DNA of 56,312 bases from Microcystis aeruginosa W13-11 (GCA_009995705.1 JAADBR010000037.1:1-56312); one strand, 5' to 3'. Counted from the stretch's first letter, positions 28,789 through 37,128 are shown. The notes: generated by a model from the letters alone, not told the origin. A program made the numbers and translations.

Positions 28789-29242
28789 AAATATTATTCT
28801 CCTTGTTTAGACAATTTAAAAACATTTTTTGAGCATTTAGCTGATACAGTTGAGAAGAATTAGAGTCATCAGAGGAGTTACCTTTAATAAAAACAAATAA
28901 AGTAAACAACAAGAAAGCCCCTCCTACACTTAGCCCAATGATTAGGTTACGGGCTTTAATTTTTAAAGATTGTATCTCATTTTTATGAGCTTCTATGTTA
29001 GACTGTTCTTGGTTAATTTTACGGTTTGTTTGTTCTAGTTGATCTAGACAAGCTTCAATTTCAGCAGGGGGTAATTGTTGAGGAGTTAAAGGAGGAATAG
29101 TCGTGACTTTGCTCAGATTACTATAATAGTTAGCAAAGCGTTTACTTAGGTCTTTTCGATTAGAATCAGCCCGATCATATTGTTGCCAAATTTGATCTCT
29201 ATTAGCAATCATACGATGAATTGAATTTTGAATTTTTTTCAT
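28766..29242 (-). CDS. single-pass membrane protein with coiled coil
   Basis: 158 residues. A helical, Gln-rich N-terminal part (about 1-100, coiled-coil-like around 65-95) is followed by one membrane span (about 99-118, LIIGLSVGGAFLLFTLFVFI) and a short polar tail. There is no cleavable signal, so the N-terminal part is probably cytoplasmic. It overlaps the start of the FtsK/EccC-like gene by 23 bp, which suggests coupled translation and physical association. It could serve as the membrane anchor or channel part for that ATPase, in the place EccB or EssB occupies elsewhere. This is inference. Confidence 0.65.
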   Translation of the reverse strand: MKKIQNSIHRMIANRDQIWQQYDRADSNRKDLSKRFANYYSNLSKVTTIPPLTPQQLPPAEIEACLDQLEQTNRKINQEQSNIEAHKNEIQSLKIKARNLIIGLSVGGAFLLFTLFVFIKGNSSDDSNSSQLYQLNAQKMFLNCLNKENNIYVLETTN

Positions 29243-29267
29243 ATTTAAAACCCTAGGTTATTGTTAA

Positions 29268-29630
29268 TTAATCAACGAGTTGAGGAATGGATAAATCACA
29301 GTCATGTAACCACATGGTTGTGCGTGAGGGTTGATAGAAAACTTGCCAAATTTTATCACCTCTATTATTGGTGTTAATAACACCTGTTAATGAGACGACT
29401 TGATCAACAATTAAATAACTTCCACGAGTCCCCTTTCTTGCGTCATAAACACTGCCATCTTGTCGAATAAAATGGTTGTTACAATATCCACTCCGATGAG
29501 GTTTAACAATAGCTACCACATTACGATAGTTATTTTCTTGATGACGACGCCATGTTTGAGTGTTTACGGGTAAGACTAAGCTGGTTAAACTGACAAGACA
29601 GGTGAGAAAAAATAAATGAGTAATTTTCAT
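29268..29630 (-). CDS. small secreted protein
   Basis: 120 residues with a clear signal peptide (MKITHLFFLTCLVSLTSLVL, cleavage near residue 24). The mature part of about 95 residues is strand-rich, with two cysteines (SGYCNNHF and LHDCDL) that could form a disulfide. It resembles small SH3-like periplasmic domains in length only. It lies 25 bp before the single-pass membrane gene, on the same strand. Confidence 0.6.
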   Translation of the reverse strand: MKITHLFFLTCLVSLTSLVLPVNTQTWRRHQENNYRNVVAIVKPHRSGYCNNHFIRQDGSVYDARKGTRGSYLIVDQVVSLTGVINTNNRGDKIWQVFYQPSRTTMWLHDCDLSIPQLVD

Positions 29631-29684
29631 AGTTTTTGCTAAATTAATGAAAAATATTTGAGGTCAATTAAGAGTTTTATAAGC

Positions 29685-30188
29685 TTAATAACAATACATT
29701 TCATTCCAATTAGGAGTTAAGCTAGGATCAGAATCAATACAATCTCGTAGGCGAGTTTTGCCATTAGATTGAATAGCAAACTCTGGTCCCGACTCTGTCT
29801 GATCAACACCGAAAATTACAACGGCAATATCTTGACAATTAGATACGATTCTATCGGCATAACTTTTCATTAAAACACCAGAAGCTATAATGTTTGAAAC
29901 AATCCTATAACTTCTTGTATCAAGAGATGTATAGCTTTCATTATAAGGGCTTAATACGAAAATGATTTCATTAGTTCTGTTAGTGGGATTTCTCCTATTA
30001 GTTACAGTCGTTTTTTCTACTATCACCCTTCTAACTCCTTTAGATTCTATTTCATTGACAATAGAATTAATGGTTTCTTGACAGCCAGATTGAGCTTTAA
30101 CTGGTAAACTAAACCCTAGCTGAATCAGGATAAAAATAGATAATATGAAGTTATTTTTATCCTGATTTTCAATTCGCAAGATGGTCAA
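29685..30188 (-). CDS. small secreted protein, cysteine-containing
   Basis: 167 residues. The reading frame opens at a TTG, and a hydrophobic stretch FILSIFILIQLGFSLPVKAQ (about residues 13-32) ends in a signal-peptidase-like site. The mature part has four cysteines and an alpha/beta pattern (RRVIVEKTTV, DIAVVIFGVD). No family recognised. The start is uncertain because no ATG gives a complete signal. It is followed after 54 bp by a second secreted protein and probably belongs to the same operon. Confidence 0.55.
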   Translation of the reverse strand: MTILRIENQDKNNFILSIFILIQLGFSLPVKAQSGCQETINSIVNEIESKGVRRVIVEKTTVTNRRNPTNRTNEIIFVLSPYNESYTSLDTRSYRIVSNIIASGVLMKSYADRIVSNCQDIAVVIFGVDQTESGPEFAIQSNGKTRLRDCIDSDPSLTPNWNEMYCY

Positions 30189-30383
30189 TTTGCGATAACA
30201 TTACTTGTTAAGCTTGACTAATTCTTGGTGAATACTAAAAACAAGAATCAATGATTCACAGAAAATTTGCAAGACTACATAACAAATAGTTAAATGCTAG
30301 GAGTTAAATGCAATGCTAGGGAGGATTAAAACAGTCCAGTTAACCCCTCCAGCATAATCAGAAAAAAAACAACAAACTGTTTA

Positions 30384-30839
30384 TCAAATATCTGCAATAA
30401 GTTGATTTAATTCATTAATCATTTTCTTTGCTTCTGTTCCTTCCCAAGGAACATGAGAATATGCTACAACTCCACCGCCGGTTGAACCAACAGCAATGAC
30501 GGTCTGAAAAGCACTAATGATATTGGCAACTCCAAGTAGAAGTAATGGGAATCCAAATGATCCAATAGCATTAAAACCAACTAAGAGAAGGATTACGCCA
30601 ACACATAGAAGCAAGAACTTGAACTCAGTTCTAGTTTTAATACCTGCTATGCTTCTTAATGGATATGTTACTTCATCTTGGCCTATAGGGATAAATAGGA
30701 GAACATTTGGTTTTCTGGCGATTAGTCTCTTGTTAGTTAACCAAAAACGTGATTTTACAAAGAAAAGTATCAAGGAATAGCTAAACTCATACTCCTTCTG
30801 AACTGACTCATCTCTTCCTAATGGGGTGTCAAATTGCAT
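30384..30839 (-). CDS. PH-like membrane protein
   Basis: 151 residues. The N-terminal 70 residues have the strand pattern of bacterial PH-like domains (FWLTNKRLIARKP, then VTYPLRSIAGIKTRTE), followed by two hydrophobic helices (about 73-110). The tail has GSTGGGVVAYSHVPWEG and an amphipathic helix. It is the first gene in line with the cluster but is separated from the next by 195 bp, so it may have its own transcript. Function unknown; membrane association is likely. Confidence 0.55.
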   Translation of the reverse strand: MQFDTPLGRDESVQKEYEFSYSLILFFVKSRFWLTNKRLIARKPNVLLFIPIGQDEVTYPLRSIAGIKTRTEFKFLLLCVGVILLLVGFNAIGSFGFPLLLLGVANIISAFQTVIAVGSTGGGVVAYSHVPWEGTEAKKMINELNQLIADI

Positions 30840-30868
30840 CTTAAGCTCCTTTACTTGATGTTTTTTTG

Positions 30869-31137
30869 GACTCTTCTAGGTTCTGTGTGATAAGTTGAAC
30901 TTAGGGACTTGCGCTTTGATAATGTACCTTTTGGGCGAACGCAGTTCGCCCCTACATTGTGGACAAAATCCGTTATCGATCAGGTTTGCTGATCACCCTA
31001 AGTAGGGCGAGAGCCTAAGTCCCTTACCATAGAAGCGATCGATCTTTGTGTCCTTTGTGTCTTTGTGGTTCGTTCCACCCCCTCGCTAGGAAGAATGTAT
31101 CTTAGAATACATTTTACCCACCAAACTTGGGAGAGCC
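30869..31137. mobile_element. MITE-like element split by a second 120-bp element
   Basis: The outer unit runs from GACTCTTCTAGGTTCTGTGT to CCAAACTTGGGAGAGCC and matches the intact copies at 8642 and 13440. At 30904-31023 it is split by a 120-bp unit with inverted ends GGGACTTGCGCTTT and AGAGCCTAAGTCCC. TTA flanks both sides of the inner unit (30901-30903 and 31024-31026), while the intact copies have a single TTA in AACTTA at that place. Confidence 0.7.
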
Positions 31138-31532
31138 TTTTTTGAATAATTGTGATGAGTACATAAGTGAAAAGTTACCCTAGATAAAAAAGGTATTTTA
31201 TATTAAGGCAACGTAAGTTGTTTCCTAACCTTAGTTTGGTTAAAGTGCGAATTCTAACCTATCGGTTACTCGACAAAAGCCAGTCATCCCCTTATTTCTA
31301 AGTTTCGGCTGAACAGGCCGCATCTAGTATGCCAGTATAGCTTGAGAATAATTTGGGAATTCCCCCAAACATGGTACGTATTTAAAATAGCCTCAAACCC
31401 TTATAGAGCAAGGAATATGACATCTAAAGATGAGATTGACTTCGGGAGCCTTAAGGACATATCCAATTTTCAGGATAATTTACCTTAAGTTCCCAAAATC
31501 TAGTATTTATCGGAAACCTATTAAGCTAGACT
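31138..31532. other. intergenic, nothing identified
   Basis: About 395 bp of AT-rich DNA downstream of the GNAT-like gene. A 23-codon frame exists at about 31418-31489 but has no clear ribosome site. No RNA gene or strong hairpin was seen. Confidence 0.4.
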
Positions 31533-32618
31533 TCACACTGCAAACGCTTCCTTGTGTTTATGAAAAATTTGGTCAGCGTTGTGGTACTGATGCTTAATCA
31601 TCGACTGCTCCAGTTCAATGAGATACCATTGACCAGCAAATGTTCCATATTTTAAGCAAACTTTTTCATTATCGTGTAGAGTGTGCTTAAATCCAAAACG
31701 TTCTTTATACAGTGCTTCAATCGTTTCGTCCCCTTTTAGATAAGTCGTGTATGAGATTTCAGTGTGAGCAATATCATGTTTGTAAGTCAAGATAGCTCGA
31801 ATCAATTGCTGATAAACAAGATAACTTGTTCCTATTTTGCCAGTTCCCTGTTTATCATATAGAGAGAGACTTTCGCCGACGCTTGTTACATTTTTGGGTA
31901 ACATCAAATGCTTTCCTGTGTGTTTTCCTTCACAAAATGTGGCCAGTTGACAAGGCAAATAGTAGCCATATTCAGCCAGAGCATAGGTATAACGTGCAAC
32001 ACCGATTACCTGAGAGGGATTCTGTTCAGGATAGGCTAGAAAAATAACCGATTGGTGAGTAAATAAATCGTCGATTTCTCTGCAATAATTTTGCGAATCA
32101 GGATAGCGATTCTTGAGAAATAAGAAATAAGATTCTATTTCTGCCGGTGTTTCTGCTTCCTTGACCAGATAACCTTTGACCTTTGGCACATCAAAACAAA
32201 GTAAGGCTCTTTTGCGAAGAATCCAGCAGTTGCCAATGTTATTTAATACAATAAATCCAGCACAAGAAAACAGAATCTTCACATATTGCTCAATATCAGG
32301 GGTTTGGGATATATCATAGACAAAGAGAAGACCGTTATCCTGTAACATTCTTCGGACAGTCCTTAAAGTGAATAGGGGGTCTTTTTGTGTGTAATTTGTG
32401 GTCTTTAGCGTTTCAAATGTTTGTGCCGTTGAATCCTTTTCCTCGTTTGGTTTTAAATCAAGCCAACAAGAAAGTTGCTCATAGTGACGCTCTGGTATTT
32501 GACCGCTAAATAAGTGATTGACATCACCTCCATCCGACGACAGTAGCCGCACCGATGTAGATGATAATGAGATAAACTGTTTACCATTGGTTTGGTTGAT
32601 TATTTGAGAAATAGCCAT
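31533..32618 (-). CDS. GNAT-like acyltransferase with unusual N-terminal half
   Basis: 361 residues. The C-terminal half (about 150-340) has the layout of a GNAT-fold acyltransferase: IFLAYPEQNPSQVIGVARYT, then VTSVGESLSLYDKQGTGKIG, then YKERFGFKHTLHDNEKV. The N-terminal 140 residues contain RRMLQDNGLLFVYDIS and look like the tail of a Rossmann or methyltransferase-type domain lacking a SAM-binding loop. It may be a fusion whose first part has decayed, or a divergent acyl-homoserine-lactone-synthase-like protein. No neighbour helps. Substrate unknown. Confidence 0.5.
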   Translation of the reverse strand: MAISQIINQTNGKQFISLSSTSVRLLSSDGGDVNHLFSGQIPERHYEQLSCWLDLKPNEEKDSTAQTFETLKTTNYTQKDPLFTLRTVRRMLQDNGLLFVYDISQTPDIEQYVKILFSCAGFIVLNNIGNCWILRKRALLCFDVPKVKGYLVKEAETPAEIESYFLFLKNRYPDSQNYCREIDDLFTHQSVIFLAYPEQNPSQVIGVARYTYALAEYGYYLPCQLATFCEGKHTGKHLMLPKNVTSVGESLSLYDKQGTGKIGTSYLVYQQLIRAILTYKHDIAHTEISYTTYLKGDETIEALYKERFGFKHTLHDNEKVCLKYGTFAGQWYLIELEQSMIKHQYHNADQIFHKHKEAFAV

Positions 32619-32630
32619 TTTGCTACCCTT

Positions 32631-32729
32631 ATAGCGGTATTCGCTTGAGTGAGATACAGACCATCGTCTTGCCTAGACTGACTTATAGCTTGTTGCACTA
32701 TACCTCATTCGACTGCATACCGCTATAGG
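32631..32729. mobile_element. 99-bp MITE with TATAGCGGTAT inverted ends
   Basis: The left end is TATAGCGGTATTCGCTTGAG and the right end, inverted, is CTATAGCGGTATGCAGTCGA. About 30 bp on each side are similar. No coding capacity. It lies in the promoter region of the GNAT-like gene. Confidence 0.65.
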
Positions 32730-32815
32730 AAGAGGACAACGAGCAATGAGGTTCTCTTCATTGGGAGTAAAGCCATAGAAATCCTTAGATTTTCTAGGGA
32801 GAAGCGAGCAAAACG

Positions 32816-32953
32816 ATGATTTTTGGGCGCAAAAAGTTAAAGAAGCTGGAATTAGAAAGAATTAGAAAGCTTGAATGGCTTCCTATACCTATAATTGAGC
32901 AAATAGCTGATATGTACTTAGTCAGATTGAGAGAAAGTTTTTTCAAAAAATGA
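32816..32953 (+). CDS. possible small basic protein
   Basis: A 45-codon frame with ATG at 32816 and GGGAGAAG about 10 bp upstream. It encodes a lysine- and leucine-rich amphipathic start (MIFGRKKLKKLELERIRKLE) and ends in SFFKK. It ends about 60 bp before the NTPase gene on the same strand, so it could be a leader or short partner. No homologue recognised; may be chance. Confidence 0.3.
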   Translation: MIFGRKKLKKLELERIRKLEWLPIPIIEQIADMYLVRLRESFFKK

Positions 32954-33016
32954 GAATTCCGGGGGATAATTGATCAATAATAGAGAAATAAACTTATGTA
33001 GATTGAATAGAGAGCA

Positions 33017-34516
33017 ATGAAGTTAAAACTCTCCGTAGCGGGACTTGAGCAAGTCAAAACTCGATGGGCGCAAAAACAAAAAGAAGGCTGGACTAGAGAG
33101 CATTTATGCACAGAAGCTAGTCAATTTGCTGAACCTGATACCAATTGGGAGGAATTGTTCAATCTCCGAAGTTACGCTTTGAATTGCACCCCAGAGACTT
33201 TAGATCGATTTTTAAGGAGGGAAAACATTCGATTAGGAGGTTTTGTTTCCTTTTGTCGAGCTTTGAACATCGACCCTTCAAAAGTCGCAGATCTAGATAA
33301 TCTTTTGCAAAAACTGACTCAAGATATCGAGCCTATTTGGGTGGGGCGAGAGTCTCTTCAAAGTGATTTACTTGAAAAACTAAGAGGCGATTGTCGCATT
33401 GTGGTGATTACAGGAATAACAGGTATTGGGAAAACTGCCCTCACCTACAAATTGGCCTTAGCTTTGTGTCAAGAAGGTTTTCCTCCTGAACTGCCTATTG
33501 ATTTTGATGGGTTTAATCAACGGGAGGATCAACAGTCGCAATCAGAAGCACAAAACTTTATCAGCACAGCTATTGATTTACTCAATCGTGGCGATGAACC
33601 TGTTACGGCAAGACAAGCAAAAAAACCAGAACAATTATTAACTCAACTGGTTAATCATCTGAGCAATAATCGTCGATTGATTTGGTTTGATTCAATGGAA
33701 AATCTTTTACAAGGAGAAAAACAAGATGGCAGTAATCGCTTTAAGGACCCCCTCTGGCGAGGGTTTTTTCAAAAGATATTAGAAGCCGAAGATTGTCAGA
33801 CTCGAATTGTGATAACTTCGCAGGATAAGCCTGAAGATTTTGAAACTTTTAGTCAAGATCAATATTGGCATATTCAGCCATTAATGGGATTAGAAGATCA
33901 GGAAAGTTTACAGTTATTTGACCGTTTATTTCAACAAGCAGAAGTCGAATTAATTCTTCATGGACGTAACCTTGCTTACCTCAAAGAGATCGGAAAACTT
34001 TATGAAGGACACCCTCTTGCTCTCCGCTTAATTTCTGGTGATATTATTGAAAGACTGAATGGAGATATCGGCACTTATTATGAGGAAAATAAATCCCGAT
34101 TTCGACGATTAAGAGAAATGATTGATGAAGCTCAAAAAGCCAATGCTGATGATTATTACAAAGTTAACTTAATGACCAAAAACTTACGAAAACAACTATT
34201 AGAGGAGGAAATCAAAAGAACAATAGAGCGACTTGAAAACACTTTTGAAACTGCTTATTTATTGCTTATCTATGGCTCCACCTATTCATCTTTTGAACTT
34301 AAAAATGCGTGGTTTGAAAATCTTCAATTGTTTTCAGAATACGAGGAACAAGATTTAGACCTAGCTCTTTTTACCTTGTTTAACCGTTATTTAGTAGAAA
34401 CTCAAAAACAACCGGGATATGAACCACATATCAAACAGCATAGTTTAATTCGCAATGTTGCTTTCAAGAAGCTAGTATCTACCCAAAGAAAAGAAGGAAA
34501 CCCAAATCATGAATGA
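33017..34516 (+). CDS. NB-ARC-type STAND NTPase without sensor repeats
   Basis: 499 residues. Residues 1-95 are a helical N-terminal domain with an HTH-like part (LDRFLRRENIRLGGFVSFCR). The NTPase domain has IWVGRE, Walker A GITGIGKT (133-140), Walker B-like RRLIWFDSMENL and sensor-like RIVITSQDKP. A winged-helix region ends the protein. STAND proteins normally carry a repeat domain in the same chain. Here the TPR repeats are in the next gene, whose ATG overlaps this gene's end by 8 bp, so the two products probably act as one switch. Role in defence or regulation is inferred from the family. Confidence 0.8.
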   Translation: MKLKLSVAGLEQVKTRWAQKQKEGWTREHLCTEASQFAEPDTNWEELFNLRSYALNCTPETLDRFLRRENIRLGGFVSFCRALNIDPSKVADLDNLLQKLTQDIEPIWVGRESLQSDLLEKLRGDCRIVVITGITGIGKTALTYKLALALCQEGFPPELPIDFDGFNQREDQQSQSEAQNFISTAIDLLNRGDEPVTARQAKKPEQLLTQLVNHLSNNRRLIWFDSMENLLQGEKQDGSNRFKDPLWRGFFQKILEAEDCQTRIVITSQDKPEDFETFSQDQYWHIQPLMGLEDQESLQLFDRLFQQAEVELILHGRNLAYLKEIGKLYEGHPLALRLISGDIIERLNGDIGTYYEENKSRFRRLREMIDEAQKANADDYYKVNLMTKNLRKQLLEEEIKRTIERLENTFETAYLLLIYGSTYSSFELKNAWFENLQLFSEYEEQDLDLALFTLFNRYLVETQKQPGYEPHIKQHSLIRNVAFKKLVSTQRKEGNPNHE

Positions 34517-35831
34517 TTTTAAATCTCCTCAATTAAGAGTTAAAGAACATTTCAAAAGTATTGATTTTACTGTTTTTGGAGAACTTGCTCAAGTTAAACA
34601 AAAAGGGGAAATTTTAGCGGCGACAGGAAGTCATTTTGAAAAAGCACATTTTGGCGCATTTATCTGGCATTTAATTGGTTATGAACGCCATATTAATGAT
34701 AAAATGGGACAGAAGCTCTCTATTCAAGAACGGGCAAGTCGTTATGTGGAAGCATTTCTCTGTCTATGTCAATTAGGTTGGTACAAAGAAGCTAAATCTT
34801 TATTTTCTTTACCCTTAGAAATTCATGATCCAACTTCTTTACCTTTGCACAAGCAATTACGCATCTGGGGACGCTATGAAGAGGGCATAAAACTGTGTAA
34901 AGAATTATTAGGAAATTTTGACGCTGAAACTGATTTTCTCTGTTTAAGTGAACTCGGTTATATGTATCGAGAATTAGGACAATTAGACCAAGCAAAAAAT
35001 TATGCGGATAAAATGTTATCTTTAGCCGAGCGATTAAACAATACTCTTTGGAAGGCAAGAGGAAAAGGAAATATAGCCACAATTGATGGAATAAAAGGTG
35101 AATATTTAAAGGCTGAAATAGGACTGAATGAAGTCTTAAATATAGCCGAGATTATTCCCGATTGTGACGAAAAATTTGAGATTATTAATGTTGCTTATTC
35201 AAATCTGGGTAATTGTTATGGTTATCAGGGAAAAATTGACCAGACTATTGCTTGTTTAGAAAAATACTTAAAATGGGCAGAAAAAATAAAAAACCTTATT
35301 TATCAAGCAATGGCTTTACGAAATTTAGGAGAAGCATACCGGCGAATCAATGATTTGAATCAAGCTATATATTATACTCAAAGAAGTCTTAATTTATCTG
35401 ATCAAATAACCGATGAAGCAGGAATTATTTTCTCCTTGGGAAATTTAGCCTCAATTTATGGGCAACAAGCAAATTTTGAGGAGTCTGAAAAATACTTTAA
35501 ACAACAAAAGAAAAGAGCTTTAGCTATTTCAGATGTAGCAGGTGTTGCCCATGCTTGTGCTGGATTAGGAGAAATTTATAGTATCACTCGAAAGGATGAT
35601 CTAGCCTATCAATATCTTAAGCAAGCTTTAGATATTGCCCTCGATATTGGAGAACGATATATAGAACTAGAGACTTTAATTATTTTGGCCGAATTTGAAG
35701 AAAAAACCCATGATCTTAAATCCGCTATTAATCACTGGCAAAAAGCCTTACATCTTTCTGAAAAATTAAATATTCTCTCACATAAAGAGAACTGTGAACA
35801 AAATCTAGAAAGGTTGTTAAACCCCAACTAA
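34509..35831 (+). CDS. TPR-repeat protein, partner of the upstream NTPase
   Basis: A 440-residue protein of tetratricopeptide repeats from about residue 140 to the end. Recognisable helices include LSELGYMYRELGQLDQAKNY, ALRNLGEAYRRINDLNQAIY and GLGEIYSITRKDDLAYQYL. The first 130 residues are helical and less regular. Its start overlaps the NTPase gene by 8 bp, so translation is likely coupled. TPR arrays form the sensor half of many STAND proteins. An internally deleted second copy of this gene lies at 38180-38333. A strong hairpin terminator follows. Confidence 0.85.
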   Translation: MNDFKSPQLRVKEHFKSIDFTVFGELAQVKQKGEILAATGSHFEKAHFGAFIWHLIGYERHINDKMGQKLSIQERASRYVEAFLCLCQLGWYKEAKSLFSLPLEIHDPTSLPLHKQLRIWGRYEEGIKLCKELLGNFDAETDFLCLSELGYMYRELGQLDQAKNYADKMLSLAERLNNTLWKARGKGNIATIDGIKGEYLKAEIGLNEVLNIAEIIPDCDEKFEIINVAYSNLGNCYGYQGKIDQTIACLEKYLKWAEKIKNLIYQAMALRNLGEAYRRINDLNQAIYYTQRSLNLSDQITDEAGIIFSLGNLASIYGQQANFEESEKYFKQQKKRALAISDVAGVAHACAGLGEIYSITRKDDLAYQYLKQALDIALDIGERYIELETLIILAEFEEKTHDLKSAINHWQKALHLSEKLNILSHKENCEQNLERLLNPN

Positions 35832-35851
35832 GTTGAGACTGAGTAACGCAC

Positions 35852-35884
35852 AGAAAACGGGTTTCTCGGAGAAACCCGTTTTCT
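35852..35884. terminator. strong hairpin after the TPR gene
   Basis: A 15-bp perfect stem, AGAAAACGGGTTTCT with its complement, around a 3-base loop. The arms supply T- and A-rich ends, so it can serve either strand. It ends the NTPase/TPR operon and faces the PIN remnant. Confidence 0.8.
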
Positions 35885-35886
35885 AC

Positions 35887-36081
35887 TCATGCAAAAGAGA
35901 TGTCTATTGAAACAATCTGAATTTCCCTGACTCGGTGCATTGGTTTGGGTTGCTTTTCGGTGGTGATTAGTTCATCAGCTTGAATTTGCAGCGCAGCAGC
36001 AACATGAAGTGCATCCATCGCCGCTAAACCGTAAGTGCCAGCAATTTCATGACTCACTGCACCCCCCTCGAAGTGCAGCAA
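35887..36081 (-). pseudogene. PIN-domain toxin remnant (VapC-like)
   Basis: A 64-codon frame whose main part, GTYGLAAMDALHVAAALQIQ then ADELITTEKQPKPM, is the C-terminal third of a PIN-domain ribonuclease of the VapC type. The N-terminal half with the first catalytic aspartates is missing, so the product would be inactive. The upstream antitoxin remnant joins it directly, suggesting a deletion between the two genes. Confidence 0.65.
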
Positions 36082-36187
36082 GTTCTTGTTCTATCTCGTC
36101 TTCATTGAGCAGTTGCAATCCAGCTGCGATTGCTCGCTGTCGGATTTCCCATAACTTTTTGCTTAATGGTGTTTGGGGAATAAATTT
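36047..36187 (-). pseudogene. antitoxin remnant upstream of the PIN remnant
   Basis: A minus-strand frame without a start codon reads TPLSKKLWEIRQRAIAAGLQ, then LLNEDEIEQELAALRGG, then a stop. This looks like the C-terminal part of the antitoxins that precede cyanobacterial PIN toxins. The 5' end is lost after a TAA. It overlaps the PIN remnant by about 35 bp. Confidence 0.5.
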
Positions 36188-36190
36188 TAA

Positions 36191-36539
36191 TTATATCTAT
36201 TACTTCGCTACCATTATTATTCAATTCTTTAATTAAGAAGTATAAAGATGGCATAATTACTTATTTCGAATATTGGTATTTAGGCATTATTATAGCATTC
36301 CAATTTCCTAAAGTCAAACCCTCAACTCTAGCTAAATTAATACCATTAGTTTGTAGAATAGGAAATACTTTTTAATCTTTAATTCTTAGGATAAGTTGAG
36401 GTATAGTTTCTCATCTTAACTTTAATTGGAGCGATCGCTGTTTTATTAAGTTTGAGAAGGGCGATCGCTGTTGAGTTGAGGATGAAGGAGAAATTTGAGC
36501 TATAATAGGGGATAAAATTAACAAACAAGGTAATTATCA
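36191..36539. other. intergenic with repeated HIP1 sites
   Basis: AT-rich DNA with two GCGATCGCTGTT sites about 30 bp apart (near 36432 and 36463) just before the relBE-like module. No gene is seen. The promoter for the antitoxin at 36540 should lie at its right end. Confidence 0.45.
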
Positions 36540-36737
36540 ATGCCATTAAAGCAAAAGTATATTACTGATGAACAGCGCAATCAAATCGGTATTCTTTCAG
36601 ATATAGAGGAATATCGAAAACTCCTAGAAGATTCTGAAGAATTGAATGCTATTAGAGCCTATGATTTAGCTATTTCGGAAGAGGAAGAAATTCCTTTTGA
36701 AGAGGCGATCGCCGAAATTGAAAATAGTCATCAATGA
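36540..36737 (+). CDS. RelB-like antitoxin
   Basis: 65 residues, acidic and helical, with DIEEYRKLLEDSEELNAIRA in the middle and EEEEIPFEEAIAEIE at the end. This form is typical of cyanobacterial antitoxins paired with RelE toxins. It overlaps the broken relE-like gene by four bases (ATGA), which supports the pairing. Because the toxin is interrupted the antitoxin is probably a leftover. It should repress its own promoter if still folded. Confidence 0.7.
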   Translation: MPLKQKYITDEQRNQIGILSDIEEYRKLLEDSEELNAIRAYDLAISEEEEIPFEEAIAEIENSHQ

Positions 36738-37128
36738 ATTATACTATTGCGATTAAAAAACAAGCTTCTAAGGCTTTAGCTAATCTTCCCCAAGATAGTT
36801 ATCAGAAAGTTCGAGATGGGATTAGAGCATTAGCTGACAATCCAAGACCAGCAGGGTGTCTCGTAAGGATTCAGGTGTCTCAAATGCAGTCACAGAGCGG
36901 CTTCTAAAATCTCAGAACTCGCTAAACTAACAGTTTTATTCTCAATAAGCACGAAAATTAAGGCTTTCAGCGTTTGTATGACCTGAATCCTTACGGTGTC
37001 TCAAACTGACAGGACGAGAAGGCTGGCCGATTCGGATTGGAGTTTATCGCGTTATTTACGGGATAGATGATTCCGCAAAAAAGGTGATTATTCTAGATAT
37101 TGGACATCGAAAGGACATCTACCGATAG
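36734..37128 (+). pseudogene. relE: RelE-type toxin interrupted by a mini-element
   Basis: The frame begins MNYTIAIKKQASKALANLPQ and breaks at 36863. It resumes after the insertion as LTGREGWPIRIGVYRVIYGI and ends GHRKDIYR. Removing the element and one copy of the 8-bp duplication restores a continuous 84-residue RelE/ParE-type protein, so this is the only visible lesion. RelE toxins cut mRNA on the ribosome. The insertion introduces an early stop and removes the catalytic half. Confidence 0.85.
36863..36994. mobile_element. 132-bp IS66-like mini-element, copy 1
   Basis: Inverted ends GTAAGGATTCAGGT / ACCTGAATCCTTAC, flanked by the direct repeat GGTGTCTC (36855-36862 and 36995-37002). GTAA-starting ends and 8-bp duplications are traits of the IS66 family, so the transposase was probably supplied by an IS66-type element elsewhere. 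It carries no gene. A related element lies at 37623. Confidence 0.85.

Noticed and set aside
31418..31489. 23-codon frame (MTSKDEIDFGSLKDISNF)
   Set aside because: Short, no clear ribosome site, and isolated in a gap. Not enough to call a gene.
36009..36236. plus-strand 75-codon frame
   Set aside because: It is opposite the PIN-toxin and antitoxin remnants, which have family likeness on the minus strand.
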